Assembly (NCBI RefSeq): GCF_963583255.1
Contig: NC_084813.1
Span: forward strand, 7,922,001 to 7,986,000
Direction of reading: 5' to 3'
Length of the DNA stretch: 64,000 nt
DNA from: Pyrus communis
Lineage: Eukaryota > Streptophyta > Magnoliopsida > Rosales > Rosaceae
Made by a program: the position numbers and the translations under genes. The notes below the pieces were generated by a model. That model did not search any database and was not told the DNA's origin. It was given only the letters and a program-made list of their open reading frames with translations. Positions within the stretch are counted from its first letter, which is position 1, and each line of letters opens with the position of its first letter. This document shows positions 34,737 to 47,686 of this stretch, piece by piece.

Positions 34737-35296
34737 TGTGGCCATGATTTTCTATGGCCCGAGTAAGGCGGATCGAAATACAAGTATCTTAAAAGATTAG
34801 TCATGGACTCACCAGCTTCCACAATTGAGCTATATAGATAGAGCAGCGATGCCACCATCATCCTGTTCCAGAGCTGTGGCCGAAGTACGCTAACTTCACT
34901 GAGATTGGCCATGCCTTTTCTGCAACATAGGAAACGTAATCCAGTAAGGAATCAGCCAAGTTTTCTATATCCTTACAATCTTTACATCCTAAGTGTTGGC
35001 ATGCGTCACAAGTAATCATACTCCTAAGAGATTGCAACATCTACTCCTCTATATCCTCTGAGATTATTTCAGCTTAATATGAATTTCACATCCTAAAAGG
35101 TCTCTACCTCAACTGGTATAAAATACACCATTCTAGGGTTCGTCTCTGGTAACGCGATTATTGTACACTTATTCTCTTACCTACCACTTGAGTCTCATAT
35201 ATTTGCTTACTAACTTGACCATCGGAGAGCCTTTTACAGGTTAAACACGTTTGTGTATTTCCTCCACATGTGGTGGTGCGTGAATTTGTTCAAACA
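34737..35296 (+). repeat. Tat-type 5' LTR
   Basis: It starts TGTGGCCATGATTTTC and ends TTTGTTCAAACA, and aligns with 41740-42941 minus the inserted 639 bp: for example AGTAAGGCGGA, CATCATCCTGTTCCAGAGC and AATCATACTCCTAAGA are shared. The frames at 34724-35040 are LTR sequence. Confidence 0.78.
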
Positions 35297-36454
35297 ATTG
35301 GTGCTTTAATTGAGAGTTGAACTCGAGTTCCCTCCCCCCCCCTCCCCCACCCCCAAAACCAAACCACTCTACCACAATAATGGATATTTCAAAGCAATGT
35401 CCCAGCACATTCGTTGCCTCATAACACAACAATAATTATGGTGGCGTAGATGTCTCCACCATGGATAAATCTGGAAAATACTGATAGAGATCAATGCTTC
35501 TGTTGAATGGAATGAAAAGGCTCTTAGAGTCATCATCTAAAAATTTTAGGAGCCACTAGCTAAGGTAACGCCCATTTTGACCCTAGAGTGAACTGCTAAT
35601 CTGAACCTTTGTATGAAGCATCGTCGCCTCACACCTAGAACATTTTGCAAAAAATAGAAGAACTAGGGATCTTCTAGAGATCAAAGTCTGATGGAAAAAC
35701 CAGTTCTCGACGTCAACTACATTTATGGAGAACAAAAGTATCTAGGTAAAACCAAAAAGGAAAGAAAAACCAACAAGTGCAAAACCACCGTGCATACCTT
35801 CAATGATACTTCGGCTAATCGCTTAGAACAATGAAGCTTGCAGTTTAGGCAAAACTGTGCAACTATTTGGTGGCTTTCCATGTCATGGACTCGTAATGCC
35901 ATACTCAATCGAAACTGGCTTTACAAGATGAAAGCAATCCCTTTATCCTACTACTAACTACTTTGTTACCCCGCACCTAGCGGAGTAAAAGAAATTAAAT
36001 AAGATCAAGGAGCAGCTCAATGCTAGTTAATGGAAAGCAAGATTCGCAAAGGAAAATAGAGCTCTACCGCTCCCATGGACGAATCGGCATAGCAAACACA
36101 ATCTAAAGTGGATGAATATGTTGTATACATAAAGCTCAATCTTGAAAAGTCGGAGCGCAAAGCCAGAAGTTGATCTAAACTATCAGATCAAGGGAAAGAA
36201 CTGTTTACCAGATTCCTGCAAGTCAACAAAGAAGTTTTTGCTTGGTTCGCAAAAGACATAAGGATTGACCCCTTAATAATTTGCCATCCTCGAAGTTGGT
36301 TATCCAGTGAAAATGCAATCATGGGACAGAGTAAAGCAAGATCATCTAAGAAGAAATTGTTAAGCTCAAAGATACTAACTTCATTGTTGAAGTCCACCAC
36401 CCAAACTAGCTAGCCAATATGGTGTTTTGGTAAAACAAGAACGAAAAATAGAGG

Positions 36455-38000
36455 TTATGTGTGGACTTCAAAGATTTGAATAAAGCCTACCTTAAAGACC
36501 CTTATCATGTGCCTTGGACAGACTTGTTGGTCGATGCCATAACGGGGCACCAGGTACATTTTAAGGTTATGCCTTTTGGGCTTAAAATCACAAGGGTAAC
36601 CTATCAGATGCGCTGGTCAACCGAATTTTCAAGGAAAAATTATTGGAATAATAGACGTATACATCGATGACATGAGGCTTTTGCTGCAATGACTATGTCG
36701 ATCTGCTCATTGCCAACGGATTCCTACCAACATAAAGAGAGGGAAAGAGCAATATTAGTAGGTCATTGACACGAGAGAAACCTTTTCTTTCACAAGAAAG
36801 GTTGATGATCTAATCACCAATGTTTTCAATCAATAGAGCCCTAACACAACGACCCCAATTCAAAATTGTGGTGCAAATTGGCAACACTTGGAGGTGTTGA
36901 ATCTTTCAACCTAGATGAGAAATTCCCAAGCCTCATCCCACACATTAATGGATGCCTCTCTAATTTCTATGAGTGAGTGAGAGCTATAACCATTTCATTT
37001 TCCATCCAAGAAAAACCATGGGACTAAAACTCCTATTAAGTTCATCCTAAAGCTTCATTGGAGCTTTCACATTGAGTTTTTAACCTCAATTTACAAATTC
37101 TAATGACCAAAGTTTCTTCTTTTTGTCTAATGTTATTAGCTAGGTGTTGTTTGGGAAATTTTTTTAAATGGCTAAAAGCGTTTTACGAATTCAAAAGTGT
37201 AGTTATTAGTCGTAGAAGCGCGTTCTGCAGAAATATCATCTTACTCACCTCCAAGAGTCATTCAACCTACTCTAGAAGTACAACATGAAGCTCAATCCGG
37301 CAAAGTGCATTTTCAGAGTAGCATCAGGAAACTGCTTAGGTTACTTAGTTACAAAGAGCGGAATCAAAGCTAATCCAGACCACATCATAAAGAAGAAGTC
37401 ACCTCACATCGTAAACGAAATCCAGATTTGACTAGAAGGGCAGCTACTCTTAGTCGGTTTCTTCAAATGGAACCCTTCATTATTACAATAAAGAAAAACA
37501 AAGGAATATGAGGAAGGTTTCATAAAATTAAAGGGGCACACATCCTAGCCACCATTCTTAGCCAAACCAATAGATAAGGAGGAATTGTACTTATACTAAT
37601 AAGTGTCGGAGTGCACAATTAGTGCGACTCTAATTTGAGAAGACTCGGGGTAGCATAAACCAGTATACTACATGTCTAAAGCTATTCTCAAACCAAAGAC
37701 TAGAGATCCAAAGATGGAGAAGCTTATTCTTCCATTAGTGATGACAACCAGAAAGATCCGGCTGTACTTTCAATCATTATAAGTTGTCTACATGACCGAA
37801 TACCCACTCTGATACATCCTACTAGTCTAGATGCATCGTCCAAAATCACTAAATGGATTATCAAATTGGGGCAACATGAAATCGTCTATTGGTGGAAAAC
37901 TTCGATCAGAGCCTAAATGCATAAGGATTTCGTAGCAGAATTTACCCCTTCACATGTTTGCAGAAAACACTCAAGAATCCTCGTCTTTGGAAACTCTATG
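36455..38000 (+). pseudogene. Gypsy reverse transcriptase and RNase H, broken
   Basis: The frame at 36461-36670 reads DFKDLNKAYLKDPYHVPWTD and later HFKVMPFGLK, the plant gypsy reverse-transcriptase palm pattern (DFRDLNKA.PKD..PLP.ID ... VMPFGLKNA). The stretch that should hold the catalytic YxDD reads out of frame just after (about 36655). Further on, MKLNPAKCIFRVASGNCLGY (37285-37345) is the thumb, and YYMSKAILKPKTRDPKMEK (37668-37725) belongs to the RNase H region. Stops and shifts separate all of them. Confidence 0.75.
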
Positions 38001-38009
38001 TGGGCAGAT

Positions 38010-38460
38010 TGCCAACCATGAATGAAGCTAAGGTAGGATTGATCTTGATGACATCAAATGGATACATACTGAAGCATGCCTTAAACCTCAGATTCTGAGC
38101 AAGCAACAATAAGACAAAGTATAACGCACTACTCTCCGGCCTTAAGGTAGCAACAAAGTTCCAAGTCAAAAATCTTTCAATCCATTGTGATTCAGTGTTG
38201 ATTGTGAACCAAGTCAAGGGAGACTACGCTGCTCACAATCCAACTATAGGACTCTACCTGACTAAGTCCAAGGCATTACTTGAAGAATTTGAAAAATGTG
38301 AGATCCAAGAAATTCTAAGGAATAAGAATGGCCATACCGCTACATTAACAAACATCACATCCATCGTGGATTACTCACTCGAATGGACAATCCTTTTCGA
38401 GTACCTCGCCGCCCCAAGCATCCATGAACTAGAGCTAGACATAGTTGTTACTATTGGTAC
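38010..38460 (+). pseudogene. Second RNase H-like domain of Tat-type element
   Basis: Translation gives YNALLSGLKVATKF, then SIHCDSVLIVNQVKGDY and later KALLEEFEKCEI. This is the pattern of the additional RNase H (Y.AL..GL..A....V.....DS.L..NQ..G.Y) found after the first one in Tat-lineage elements. A frame at 38195-38473 covers its second half. One stop interrupts the first half. Confidence 0.7.
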
Positions 38461-38499
38461 AAGAAAGAACTAGATGGACAAGATCATTGGTTACATCCA

Positions 38500-39600
38500 A
38501 GATGGGAAACTTTGTTAAGATTGCCACTTCACCAGGAAATTAGTCCAAATACCCTGTACATAACTCCGAAGATGAGCTTACAGATCTTCAACTATATCCA
38601 TTATGGCATATGCAGAAATCATGACGGTGGAAAGCCTCTCCTACAAAAAGCATCAACAAGTGGATACCACTTGCCTATCATGAGACAAGATGCTTTGGAT
38701 TATGCCCAAGCTTGCAAGAAATGTCAGAGGTAAGCGCCAATGAACCCTCAACATATGGAGGAACTTAACACTTCGACTGCGGCATAGCCTTTCATACAAT
38801 AGGGCATTAATCTTGTCAATCCATGAAAGACAACCATATGAAACAAGGAAGATCTAATAGTAACAACAAACTATTTCTCCAAGTGGATCAAAGCATATCC
38901 TTTATCTCGAATTACTAGTGCAGTGGTAAAATCCTTCACCTGGAAGAACATTATTTGTCGCTTTGGAATCCTCCACACCATACTCAGAAATAATGCACTG
39001 TAACTCACTAGTTGTGAAGTTACGAACTAGTACACAGAGTTTGGAATCCGTCATCTTACCTTTACTATGAGGTACCCCTAAGGCAATAAACAAGTGGAAG
39101 GCTCAAACAAGAACTCTAAGGTACCCCCAAGGCTGGAGAAGAAAAATAAGTGGCTAGAGGAGTTACCTGGGTTTTATGGGCATATCGCACAACTGTTCGA
39201 AAAGCAACTAGAGAAGCTCCATTCTCCATGGCTTATGGAACAAAAGCCATCATCCATGCCAATTTACTACAATGCCGAACTTGTACACTAAAGAGCGAAC
39301 TGAGTTAGAGAACACTGGGATCTTCATGTTCGACCTAGATTTTGCAGAAGAGCGCATGGAATGTGCCCGAGTTTGACTTGTCACTTACCAACAGAAAATT
39401 CGGTCATACTAAAACAAAGGCGTCAAACCCCGAAGTCTTCAATTAGGACATATTGTCCTAAGAGAAGTCTTCGAGAACACAAAAGTACTACGTGCAGGCA
39501 AACTCAGAACAAATTAGGAAGGACCGTACAAAGTCAATGGAGGAAGAGGTAAGGGAACGTACAATCTACAACATATGGATGGAACTCTAAGTACCAAAAG
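38500..39600 (+). pseudogene. Gypsy integrase, broken
   Basis: The N-terminal zinc-binding part is recognisable at 38620-38735: GGKPLLQKASTSGYHLPIMR then ACKKCQR, matching G...L..K....GYYWP.M......V..C..CQ. The catalytic core behind it is very decayed (EDLIVTTNYFSKWIKAYPLS-like at about 38850-38905). The C-terminal part reaches about 39600. It is not functional. Confidence 0.65.
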
Positions 39601-39660
39601 GTGGAAAATTGCCAAGCTTAGATGATATTACTAAAGATTTCAACGCCAATGTCTACGCAA

Positions 39661-41739
39661 AGATAAGTCCATGGAGAACTCATCTCTTTAACACCCTAGT
39701 AGGCTATTCGTTAAAGATGATCCCTAATATAGACACACGTTGTATCATCTTTTAACTAAAACTACACCAGCGATTTGATTATCCTTCTTGGAGATATGTA
39801 ACCGTCATATTTGGATTCCATCACACCCCTTGTCAAAATCTTATTCTCTTCATCAATAAAGACTCCTCAAAGTTTAATCATCCACATCTACTACATATTT
39901 GTTTGTTCTTTTTTTCTTTTTGGAGATGCAAGGGATACCCTAAAAATCCCGAATAACACACAACTTTGAAACTTCACATAATTGCAAGTCTAAAAACTCA
40001 AAGTGACAGTGTCAGGAGTCTCCTATAGCCCAAATCTAGAATAACACACAACTTTGAAACTTCGCATATTAAGCGTAGTTATGATAGGCGAGTTACGGGC
40101 ATGTGGACATGGTCCCCAGATCTGGAAGTCCATCACACCATCCAGCCTTCGAAAGTTTATACAACCTAAGGGTAGTGGGTTATAACATTCAAACATCATC
40201 CAAGGATGGTTCAAAGCTCCAACCCTGAGTATGATTACTTCTATCATGTGTAGAGCCATGTTTGAATGTTCAAGGCTCCGACCCAACGTACTAAGTCAAG
40301 TACATTATGCGGCATCATGTGTCTAATGCAAGTTCGAAAGAGGCATCTAGACTAAGAAATCCTCAAGAGGAATTTTATTCCAAATGAGCTCTAATGTAAG
40401 GAAATGTTCTTAGCCAAGTCAGCTAAGTGTAATCTAATCGGAAATGTTCAGGTTCAACGCATAGAGTCTGCAAAAGGATTCTAAAAGTGTTTCCGAACCA
40501 CATGCAGGTGATTAAGTCCCCTACAAAATTTCGTTTAAGATTCACTATGGATGGACATGGAATTCAAACTGGGAAGGAAGCTTTTTCGCGATGACATGTT
40601 GTGATCTCTAAAATCCTCAGACCCAGAATGGGGCAGTGTAAACGAACAAATAAACAAAATTTTACTTGAATATAAAGGACCACATCAAAGATAAGAGTCG
40701 GAGATCATTCCAGGCAAAACCCTTCACTTTCTCATCCTTAATCCGACCAATGCATTCTGGCAAATCCAAGATAAAAGATTTTTCATGTGCTTAATACTCG
40801 GTGTTAGAGTGAGGTGGTATTCTGATTGTCACAGTGATAAATCTTTACAAGCACCAACTTTGAGAGGTATATTTTTCTGAAATCATTGTTGCCAAGGGAA
40901 ACTTCGAGCTCTGTCTCGGGCCTACAAACTTGCTCATGTTTCACTCCATTACTCATTACTCCGAAGTTAGTCTACTTTGGAAAAAGTCTCCTAAGGGTGT
41001 TATTTTCTACTATAAGGGTACTTGTTGTTCTAGCTTGCTCGGCTCACTTTGAGAAAGCACCTAAAGGGCTCCAATGAAGAAGAACTTGTAGAAGGATCTC
41101 AACACTCTGCTCAAGTGAAACCCGTATGCAAAGACTTCAAGGAGGAAGTCGCTTTTGGTTATGGAGCGAAGTGTGGAGGCTAAGGAACCCATTAAGGGAA
41201 GAAAGGTACATAGTATTTCTTAACCATGGTAAATAGAGATGTGGCAAACTCCTTGGCCATATATCATAATCATCAAAGGCTCAAGTAGGGAATGGGTTTG
41301 AAAATTGAAGCGCTGAAAGGAAGAAAGAGATCCATGCTTTGACTTGAAATTCTGAAGAAAAGACTTTGGACAAAATAAGACTAAGTCTAAGGTATTTAAA
41401 GAGCAGATGATGAGTGATCTCGTCATTGAATTAGGAATGCCCTGCCTCGAGATTCGTGTGTCTGAATGCCGAAGTCACTTGATAATGCAAAGAGCCATCT
41501 CTTGTTTATTGTGCACAAGTAACATGACATCGCTCATCACTAATGTCTTCACACCACAACTTTCAAGGCCACACGTCTAAATCTGAAACGTCATAGTTCA
41601 CGAGTTACGAAGTCAAGTTACCACGCATCAAAAAGATTTTAAACGGTATGTGTTCCAATTTACTCCGAAAGATATGGTCTTTGGACAACTATACATCCTC
41701 AATGAGAACAGTCATTTCAGATACATAGTTAGGGGCAAT
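39661..41739 (+). other. Non-coding 3' region of the Tat-type element
   Basis: Two kilobases between integrase and 3' LTR with no recognisable coding sequence. Tat-lineage elements usually carry such a long 3' region. The frames at 40023-40286, 40886-41077 and 41220-41426 match nothing I know. Confidence 0.55.
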
Positions 41740-42941
41740 TGTGGGACCATGAACTTCCAGGCTATAGTAAGGCGGAATGGAATACGAGTACCTTAGAAGT
41801 TCGGTCATGGACTTAACGGCTACCGGAGCATAGCTGTTCCGTCAGTAGCAATACAACCATCATCCTGTTCCAGAGCAATGGGCAAAGTCTGACAACTTTG
41901 CTAAGATTGACCATGCTTGTTCCGCAAGATACAAAAACATAATCCAGTAAGAAATTGTTAGAGCAATATTAGAAAATATGAAAATAATAAAAGAATTTCA
42001 ATGAAAGTAATCATAAAGAAAATCACAACATCAATTATGTATGAGATTAATAAAAACAACTAGGGAGAAAGTTAGAAATACTGACAAACTTAGAGATTGA
42101 GGCTTGCATAAATGCAATGTTCTAAAGACAGAATTTCGCCCCTACTCTTGTACTTGTAATTCGGTAAGCGTCCGTTTTCCAGGATCAACAATCTATAATC
42201 CGAAATCAAAGCACTTCAATCTTAGAAACCTCTGGCAAACATTATATATTCCGTACTCTCAAGAGACGACTCGGAAGATATTTAATAATGAGAGAGACAA
42301 TAAAGTCTTGGGGATTAAACTCTATTGCCAACAAGCAATGGCTATGAACTTATATAGAACTCAAAGCCTTGTTTTATGAAGAGATGTAACTCAATATCTA
42401 AACAAAAAAAAACATAACAAGCCTTTGCAAAAGGACGGCAACTCTTAATAAAACTATGTATCATTTGAATGAAACCTTTCACTCAAATTTCAACAATAAC
42501 TACCTATTAGCACACTCATTTAGACAAGTGAGATTTTATTTTTTTTATTCAATTATTGAAATTATAATATTATATAAACATATAATTTCCAACAGAAATT
42601 AGTCATTTTTTCTATATTCTTGAAATCCTTACAATCTAAGGATTGGCGTGCGCCGCAAGCAATCATACTCCTAAGATGATGCAATATCTACTTCTAGATA
42701 TCGTATGGGATTCTTCTGGTTTAATTAGATTCCATATCCTAAATGGTCTCTATCTCGACTGACATAAATAAACCTTTTTAGGTTTCATCTCTGGTTACGC
42801 AATTATCGCACACTCTTGCCTAATGATTGAGTCTCACATATTTCATTAGCCTTTGGCTACTTATAGTTGTTTACTATTTTGCAGATTAAAAGAGTTTGTG
42901 CATCTCCTTACACGCGGTAGTGCATGAACTTTATTCCAACA
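41740..42941 (+). repeat. Tat-type 3' LTR, split by a solo LTR
   Basis: It starts TGTGGGACCATGAAC, runs to 41955, resumes at 42595 after the insertion, and ends TTTATTCCAACA. Without the inserted 639 bp and its duplication it is about the same length as the 5' LTR. The next bases (GACGAGATGG...) are not a copy of the left flank ATAAT. Confidence 0.72.
41956..42594. mobile_element. Solo LTR, copia-type, inserted in Tat LTR
   Basis: A 639-bp sequence begins TGTTAGAGCAATATTAG and ends AATTTCCAACA, with the exact 5-bp target duplication GAAAT at 41951-41955 and 42595-42599. The ends TGTTAG...CCAACA are typical of copia LTRs. With no internal region it is the product of LTR-LTR recombination. The frame at 42104-42379 lies inside it and is not a gene. 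Confidence 0.88.
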
Positions 42942-45019
42942 GACGAGATGGCGGAACTACAAAGGATAGTCGAGCGCAACGCTAAGTTGATGCCACGACG
43001 AACAAACTGGCCTGCTCGTCAAATCCCTTACCTGGCCATCATTGAGGAGAATTCGTTCCCGAGAAACTTCAAGTGAAAATTGCATGATGATCATTACTTT
43101 TGGAGAGAATTGATCTTCAAATTCAAATTAACTCGTGATGAATTTTGTGCTTGAATTAAATTCTTCTATTTCAGACATAAGGATTTTCAGGTATTGACTC
43201 GTGATTTTATTTAAGGAGTGGAATGAAGTTTTCTATGTAAGCACCAAACAAAATAAATTTCAGAGATCTAACAATTGTGTATTAGATTGTGTTAATCCAG
43301 TTCAGACATGAACAGGAATTGTTGGGACCCTAAGAGATGACGCTTGAAAGTACAATAAAAAATAATGATCATGTAGTTTGAAACGGTTCGATATATATAT
43401 ATATATGCAGAGCAATCCTCCTTTGGGCACATGACATTGTTCTCTAGTACTTAAGAAAACAACAAACGAGGTAAACTGTCACTGCCCTTGTCCTTTGTCT
43501 TCTTTGCTCCTTTTCATATTGCCACAACACCCCATTTAGATACTGTAGTAAGTCCACCAATCCATACGAATGCATAGATTTGGGGTTTATCTTTTGAAAG
43601 TGTTCATGAGGTACAATAATTCATGGAGATTTTTTTTTTTTTTTTTATTTCACAAATTGGCTGTAAAATTTTGACTGTATATATTCTAAGCCAAAATAAC
43701 TGTGTTCCAACGTTTAAAAAATACGAAAAAAAGTGCAGAATAATCGAACCATGGCCATCATCTGAATGCTTCTTGTCAGATCCATGCTAGAAGGATCGAT
43801 ATCAACAGGGTAACGGTTACTGTACCAAAAAACCAAAAACAAGACCATTAATTGATTTGGTTAAAAAAAAACCACTTTAGCCTTTGTTTTGAATAAATTA
43901 GAGAAAGATTAGCGGACATAAGCAATAAGAAATAACATGAGTGAGAATTACTACTCGTACTTCATTGTTGACCATGATAATAGACATAGAGTGTTGTCAC
44001 GTACTACGATTTAGATGTTCATCTATATTTATAAGTGAGAGGTTGATCTTAGGTTTGATGAATTCAAACTAAATTATTATGGTTATTCCATTGTGAGACT
44101 TACTTCATTCTCACTCTCTGTATCCTTTAATGTAGATATATCTTATGTATTGAAAAAAACAAATAGATATAAAATGTGTTTGCATTTAATCACATAAATC
44201 CATGCTATATTCATATATGCACTTATATTAGTTATATGCATGCATAAAGCTATGACCGTATGCACCCGTGCATGTGTGCAGAATCATAAAATCTTCTGCT
44301 GAAAGAATGTTTGACAAAAATGAAATTAACAATTAAATTAGAACAAGTCATTGCACATTCACATCCAGTATGTTGATTCTGAACAAAATCAAGGTAATAA
44401 GAAAATTTATCTTATTTTTCACTCTACATGCGCTGAGATGAAATTAAGCACAATACATACTTGACTAAAAAGCTAACTGAAAGATATGAAAGTGACCTAC
44501 CAGATAAGCACCATTCAAAGTTATAGACACCCATTATAATTATTTATTTGTTGAAGGCACCCATGGAACATATAATTACAAAAAGGATAACGCTAATTAA
44601 GTAGACATGTTTAAACTAAATTTGAAGACTCATTAAAAATTTTAGACCACATTTTACAGAAACGGTGGTATTATTGCCACACCTCTATCTATTGAAGGCA
44701 CCCATTAAATTAATTTTTAATACTAAAACTTATTTGTCGAGATGACTGTTGCGGTTAAAGAATTTCTTAAATTCAAAGTAATAAAAGTTATTTATTTTTA
44801 TCTTTCACTTGATATATGCTCAATTGAACTTAAGCACAATAGACACCTAACTCAAAAGCAAAGATTATGATTGTCACAAGCAGAAAAACGTTGAGGTTCT
44901 ACTCCAAAGTTAATTGGCAATATAAGAATTAGTTCATATACTTATAAGTTCATATCTCTTATCAATATTGAATTTATCTTAACACATACCATGTCATCTC
45001 TTGTCAATATTAAATTTAT
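42942..45019. other. Mostly anonymous spacer
   Basis: The first 130 bp (GACGAGATGGCGGAACTACA onward) translate to a short open stretch ELQRIVERNAKL...PRRTNWPARQIP that looks like retroelement gag and may be the remains of another gypsy copy. The rest is AT-rich without genes, apart from a TA run at 43392-43405, a poly-T run at about 43630-43646 and an old SINE copy near 44010. Confidence 0.45.
44010..44159 (+). mobile_element. Old SINE copy
   Basis: A diverged relative of the SINE at 25867: TACGATTTAGATGTTC (box A region), GATCTTAGGTTTGATG (box B region), ATTCCATTGTGAGACTTAC and CCTTTAATGTAGATATATC, with a final A-rich tail. Confidence 0.55.
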
Positions 45020-45186
45020 GGGTAATGTCAGGAAGACTAAATTTGTAGACAAAATTTGCCAACTAAATGATATATAACAAATAATAATGAGCACATTTAT
45101 CAACGCTTAAGTCATAATCCACTCAACTTCCATGTCATTTAGTTTACAAAATTTTATCTACAAATTTAGTCTTTCTAGCATTACCC
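45020..45186. mobile_element. MITE with long inverted repeats
   Basis: GGGTAATGTCAGGAAGACTA at left mirrors TAGTCTTTCTAGCATTACCC at right. The match continues through AATTTGTAGACAAAATTTG against CAAAATTTTATCTACAAATT and AACTAAATGA against TCATTTAGTT. Length 167 bp. The flanks TAAATTTAT and TAAATTATA resemble a decayed 9-bp target duplication, suggesting a Mutator-type MITE. It lies about 350 bp 3' of the EGF-like gene. Confidence 0.75.
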
Positions 45187-45280
45187 TAAATTATATTCTT
45201 AACACATACCAAGTATGAATTGATCATTTTTCATTACCAATAGTCTATACTGCACTATGCCTTATAAGCAAGTCCAACAT

Positions 45281-45508
45281 GAGTCCAGTATTCAGTGGTG
45301 ACCAATCCAAAATTATGTAACTGTACTTCAGTAACTACCAACCGAAAATCCTCAATATATATTTGGTTGCTTTTCATTGAATACTTGAAGTCCAAGAGTC
45401 CTAGTATTCGGTTGGAACGAACCGGAAACTGTGCACATGTTCAGTAACTAGCAATTGAAATTCTTAAAAACAGTTGGCTGCTTTCCACCGAATACTGGAG
45501 TTTTTAGT
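45281..45508. repeat. Two-copy tandem repeat of about 110 bp
   Basis: GTATTCAGTGGTGACCAATCC and GTATTCGGTTGGAACGAACC start two similar blocks. Each continues through TTCAGTAACTA(C/G)CAA..GAAA and TTGG(T/C)TGCTTT. A third partial start (CACCGAATACTGG) ends the array. It overlaps the presumed 3' UTR of the EGF-like gene. Confidence 0.6.
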
Positions 45509-45540
45509 TTCCTTGGTATTAATCTCGTGTGTCACTATAA

Positions 45541-47339
45541 TTATCCTTCACTATTTATCAGTTTCTGTGTTAGTACGTCAGCCCAAAAATTGTAAAATGT
45601 ACAGTACTTACATGTTACACTATTTTTCAGAGAGCTATCAGTATACGATTTTTCTGGTGCAGGTGCACCAAATCCCTTGCTCTTACAATCTCCTCCAAGA
45701 TAACCTACAGGGGAAAAATAAACAAAGTGACTAGAAGGATAGTGTTGAGAGTATCAATCCTATATATCTAGAAAAGAATGAACGTTGCAGTGCTTATACG
45801 TAATTAAGCAATTTTTCATAATGTCATTTAGTTTTATGGTAGAACCTCAACTTTCTCCGGACAGTGAACATTCATAAATTCATTCCTTTAACTTTTTTCC
45901 AGTATGTTTAATAATGGTGAAGTAAGAATTAGGGTTTGGAGAAAATTAGCTTACATGCTTTAAAGCATGCTAATCCTGGCATATCCAACAAGTTCCACGT
46001 GCCCTCATTGCATTGGCATACGTGTCCAGTTCCATTTGCTACGCAGGTTCCATCGCCACACCAAACAAATTCACAACCTGGAAATTAAGTCATTTCATTT
46101 TACTGATGCAGTATAATAATCTCCGAAATTCATGAAACATAAGTGAAAGATTTTTCTCGTATGAAGCTTTCAATACACGTACTGCTTGATTCACGTTTTC
46201 TGACCGATCATACTTTAGGCAGGATTCAGTTTCGTCGTTGTTAACAGTGTGATCGGACAACGTGATTAATATATTTTTACTCACTTTAAAATCATTTTGA
46301 AGCAAAAAACTTTATGTGTGATAGATGAATGGATGAATATAATATTTTGCTAAATCACCTGGTGGAGGAACCATAGGAGCAGGTGGTGGGGGCGGTGAGG
46401 CAGATCCATCACATTGGAAATTTACCGTGCCTGCATTATCATCATTCACAAAACTGTTATTGTATTTTTCCTTTCTATTTTTAATTTTTTTTTTTTAACT
46501 GTGGAGTGACAACTTCTGAATTTAATATACTTAGCAGTTGAAATATCAATAAGCCAAAAAAAAGCAGACAATAAGTTCATGCTGCAATTGTTATTTTGTA
46601 CGTAGAATATTACCGTCCAGATAATTAGGAAAAAAGAAAATTATATAGCCAGTAGTAAGTTTAGATAATATCTATGTACGTGACTTCTTGATAAAATACT
46701 GATCTGATTTGCTCAATTATCACATGGTCGATTGAAACAATGACCAAAATATAATATGTCAATTTATCTTTTTGCATTTTCCCAAATCAGTTTCCTGGCA
46801 TTGTGATTAGCGTTCATCTGTTTTTTATTTGAAAGTAAAGAATTGCCGCCGAGAGCCTGCAGCTAAAACATTGGCAATGCTAGATTATAGTTACAGTATC
46901 AGATTCACAGACAAAGGTGACTAGCGAGACTGCATAGCGGAGTCTCCCACGCGATGGGATTTCAAACTACTGTTAGTTTGGTGATACGAGTTTATAACAT
47001 GATTATCCTTCAACACTACGAGTAAATTTTGATCAGCCACTAAAAGTAGCAAGTGGTTTGAACACTACTTAACCTTCATAACACTTCTCTTTAAAATGAA
47101 AGAATCTGGGAAACTTGCGAGGGGTTTGTTGCTCTATTGGTTAAGAGTGTTTATTCATGTATCCGACGTCCTGTGTTTGAATCCCTCTATCCCCAATATC
47201 ATTTTTTTTTTTTTTTAAACAACACAATTATAGGAAGCTTGTCGTAAACAGTATAAATAATGACCTTAAACTTTTCATTCCGCTACTATTGCTCTCTGTT
47301 TAGGTACCAAAGAAAAGGGAAATTATTGCATCAAGACTT

Positions 47340-47375
<36 letters not shown>

Positions 47376-47654
47376 CTCACAGTTTGGAATAACACAAGCG
47401 GGATAGGTAAAGGGACCAATCGGAATCTTCTTCCAACCAGGATTACACTCGCAATCAAAACCAAGCAGTGTCTCATTAGAAGCCTTGCATACTCCTTGCC
47501 CACAATGTACCGCTTCACACACAATATCTGCAATGCATACAACCAAAAGAAAAACAGCCACATATTATTACCAACACAGCAATATTAACCACACCAAGCA
47601 ACAAATTAAGTGAACCAATTAAGATCAAGTTCAAAGGGAAAATATATCGTTTCT

Positions 47655-47686
<32 letters not shown>

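Larger units (their letters stand above)
34737..42941 (+). mobile_element. Tat/Ogre-type Ty3/gypsy element, decayed
   Basis: An 8.2-kb element. The LTRs are 34737-35296 and 41740-42941 (the latter enlarged by a solo-LTR insertion). After the 5' LTR comes TTGGTGCTTTAATTGAGAG, a primer-binding site of the type seen in Tat elements. Before the 3' LTR is AGGGGCAAT, a polypurine tract. Order on the plus strand: reverse transcriptase (from about 36455), RNase H, a second RNase H-like domain (38010-38460), integrase (38500-39600), then a long non-coding tail. That double RNase H points to the Tat lineage. All frames are broken. Its left end interrupts another gypsy LTR, but that LTR does not resume at the right. 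Confidence 0.78.

Noticed and set aside
42104..42379. Open frame of 91 codons on the plus strand
   Set aside because: It lies wholly inside the solo LTR bounded by GAAAT and shows no protein similarity I recognise.
45474..45734. Plus-strand frame with a hydrophobic start
   Set aside because: It is antisense to the last exon of the EGF-like gene and to its 3' repeat; no independent evidence of a gene.
47119..47216. Functional tRNA gene
   Set aside because: Box-like motifs are present, but I could not form a full cloverleaf or assign an anticodon arm. A SINE fragment is more likely.
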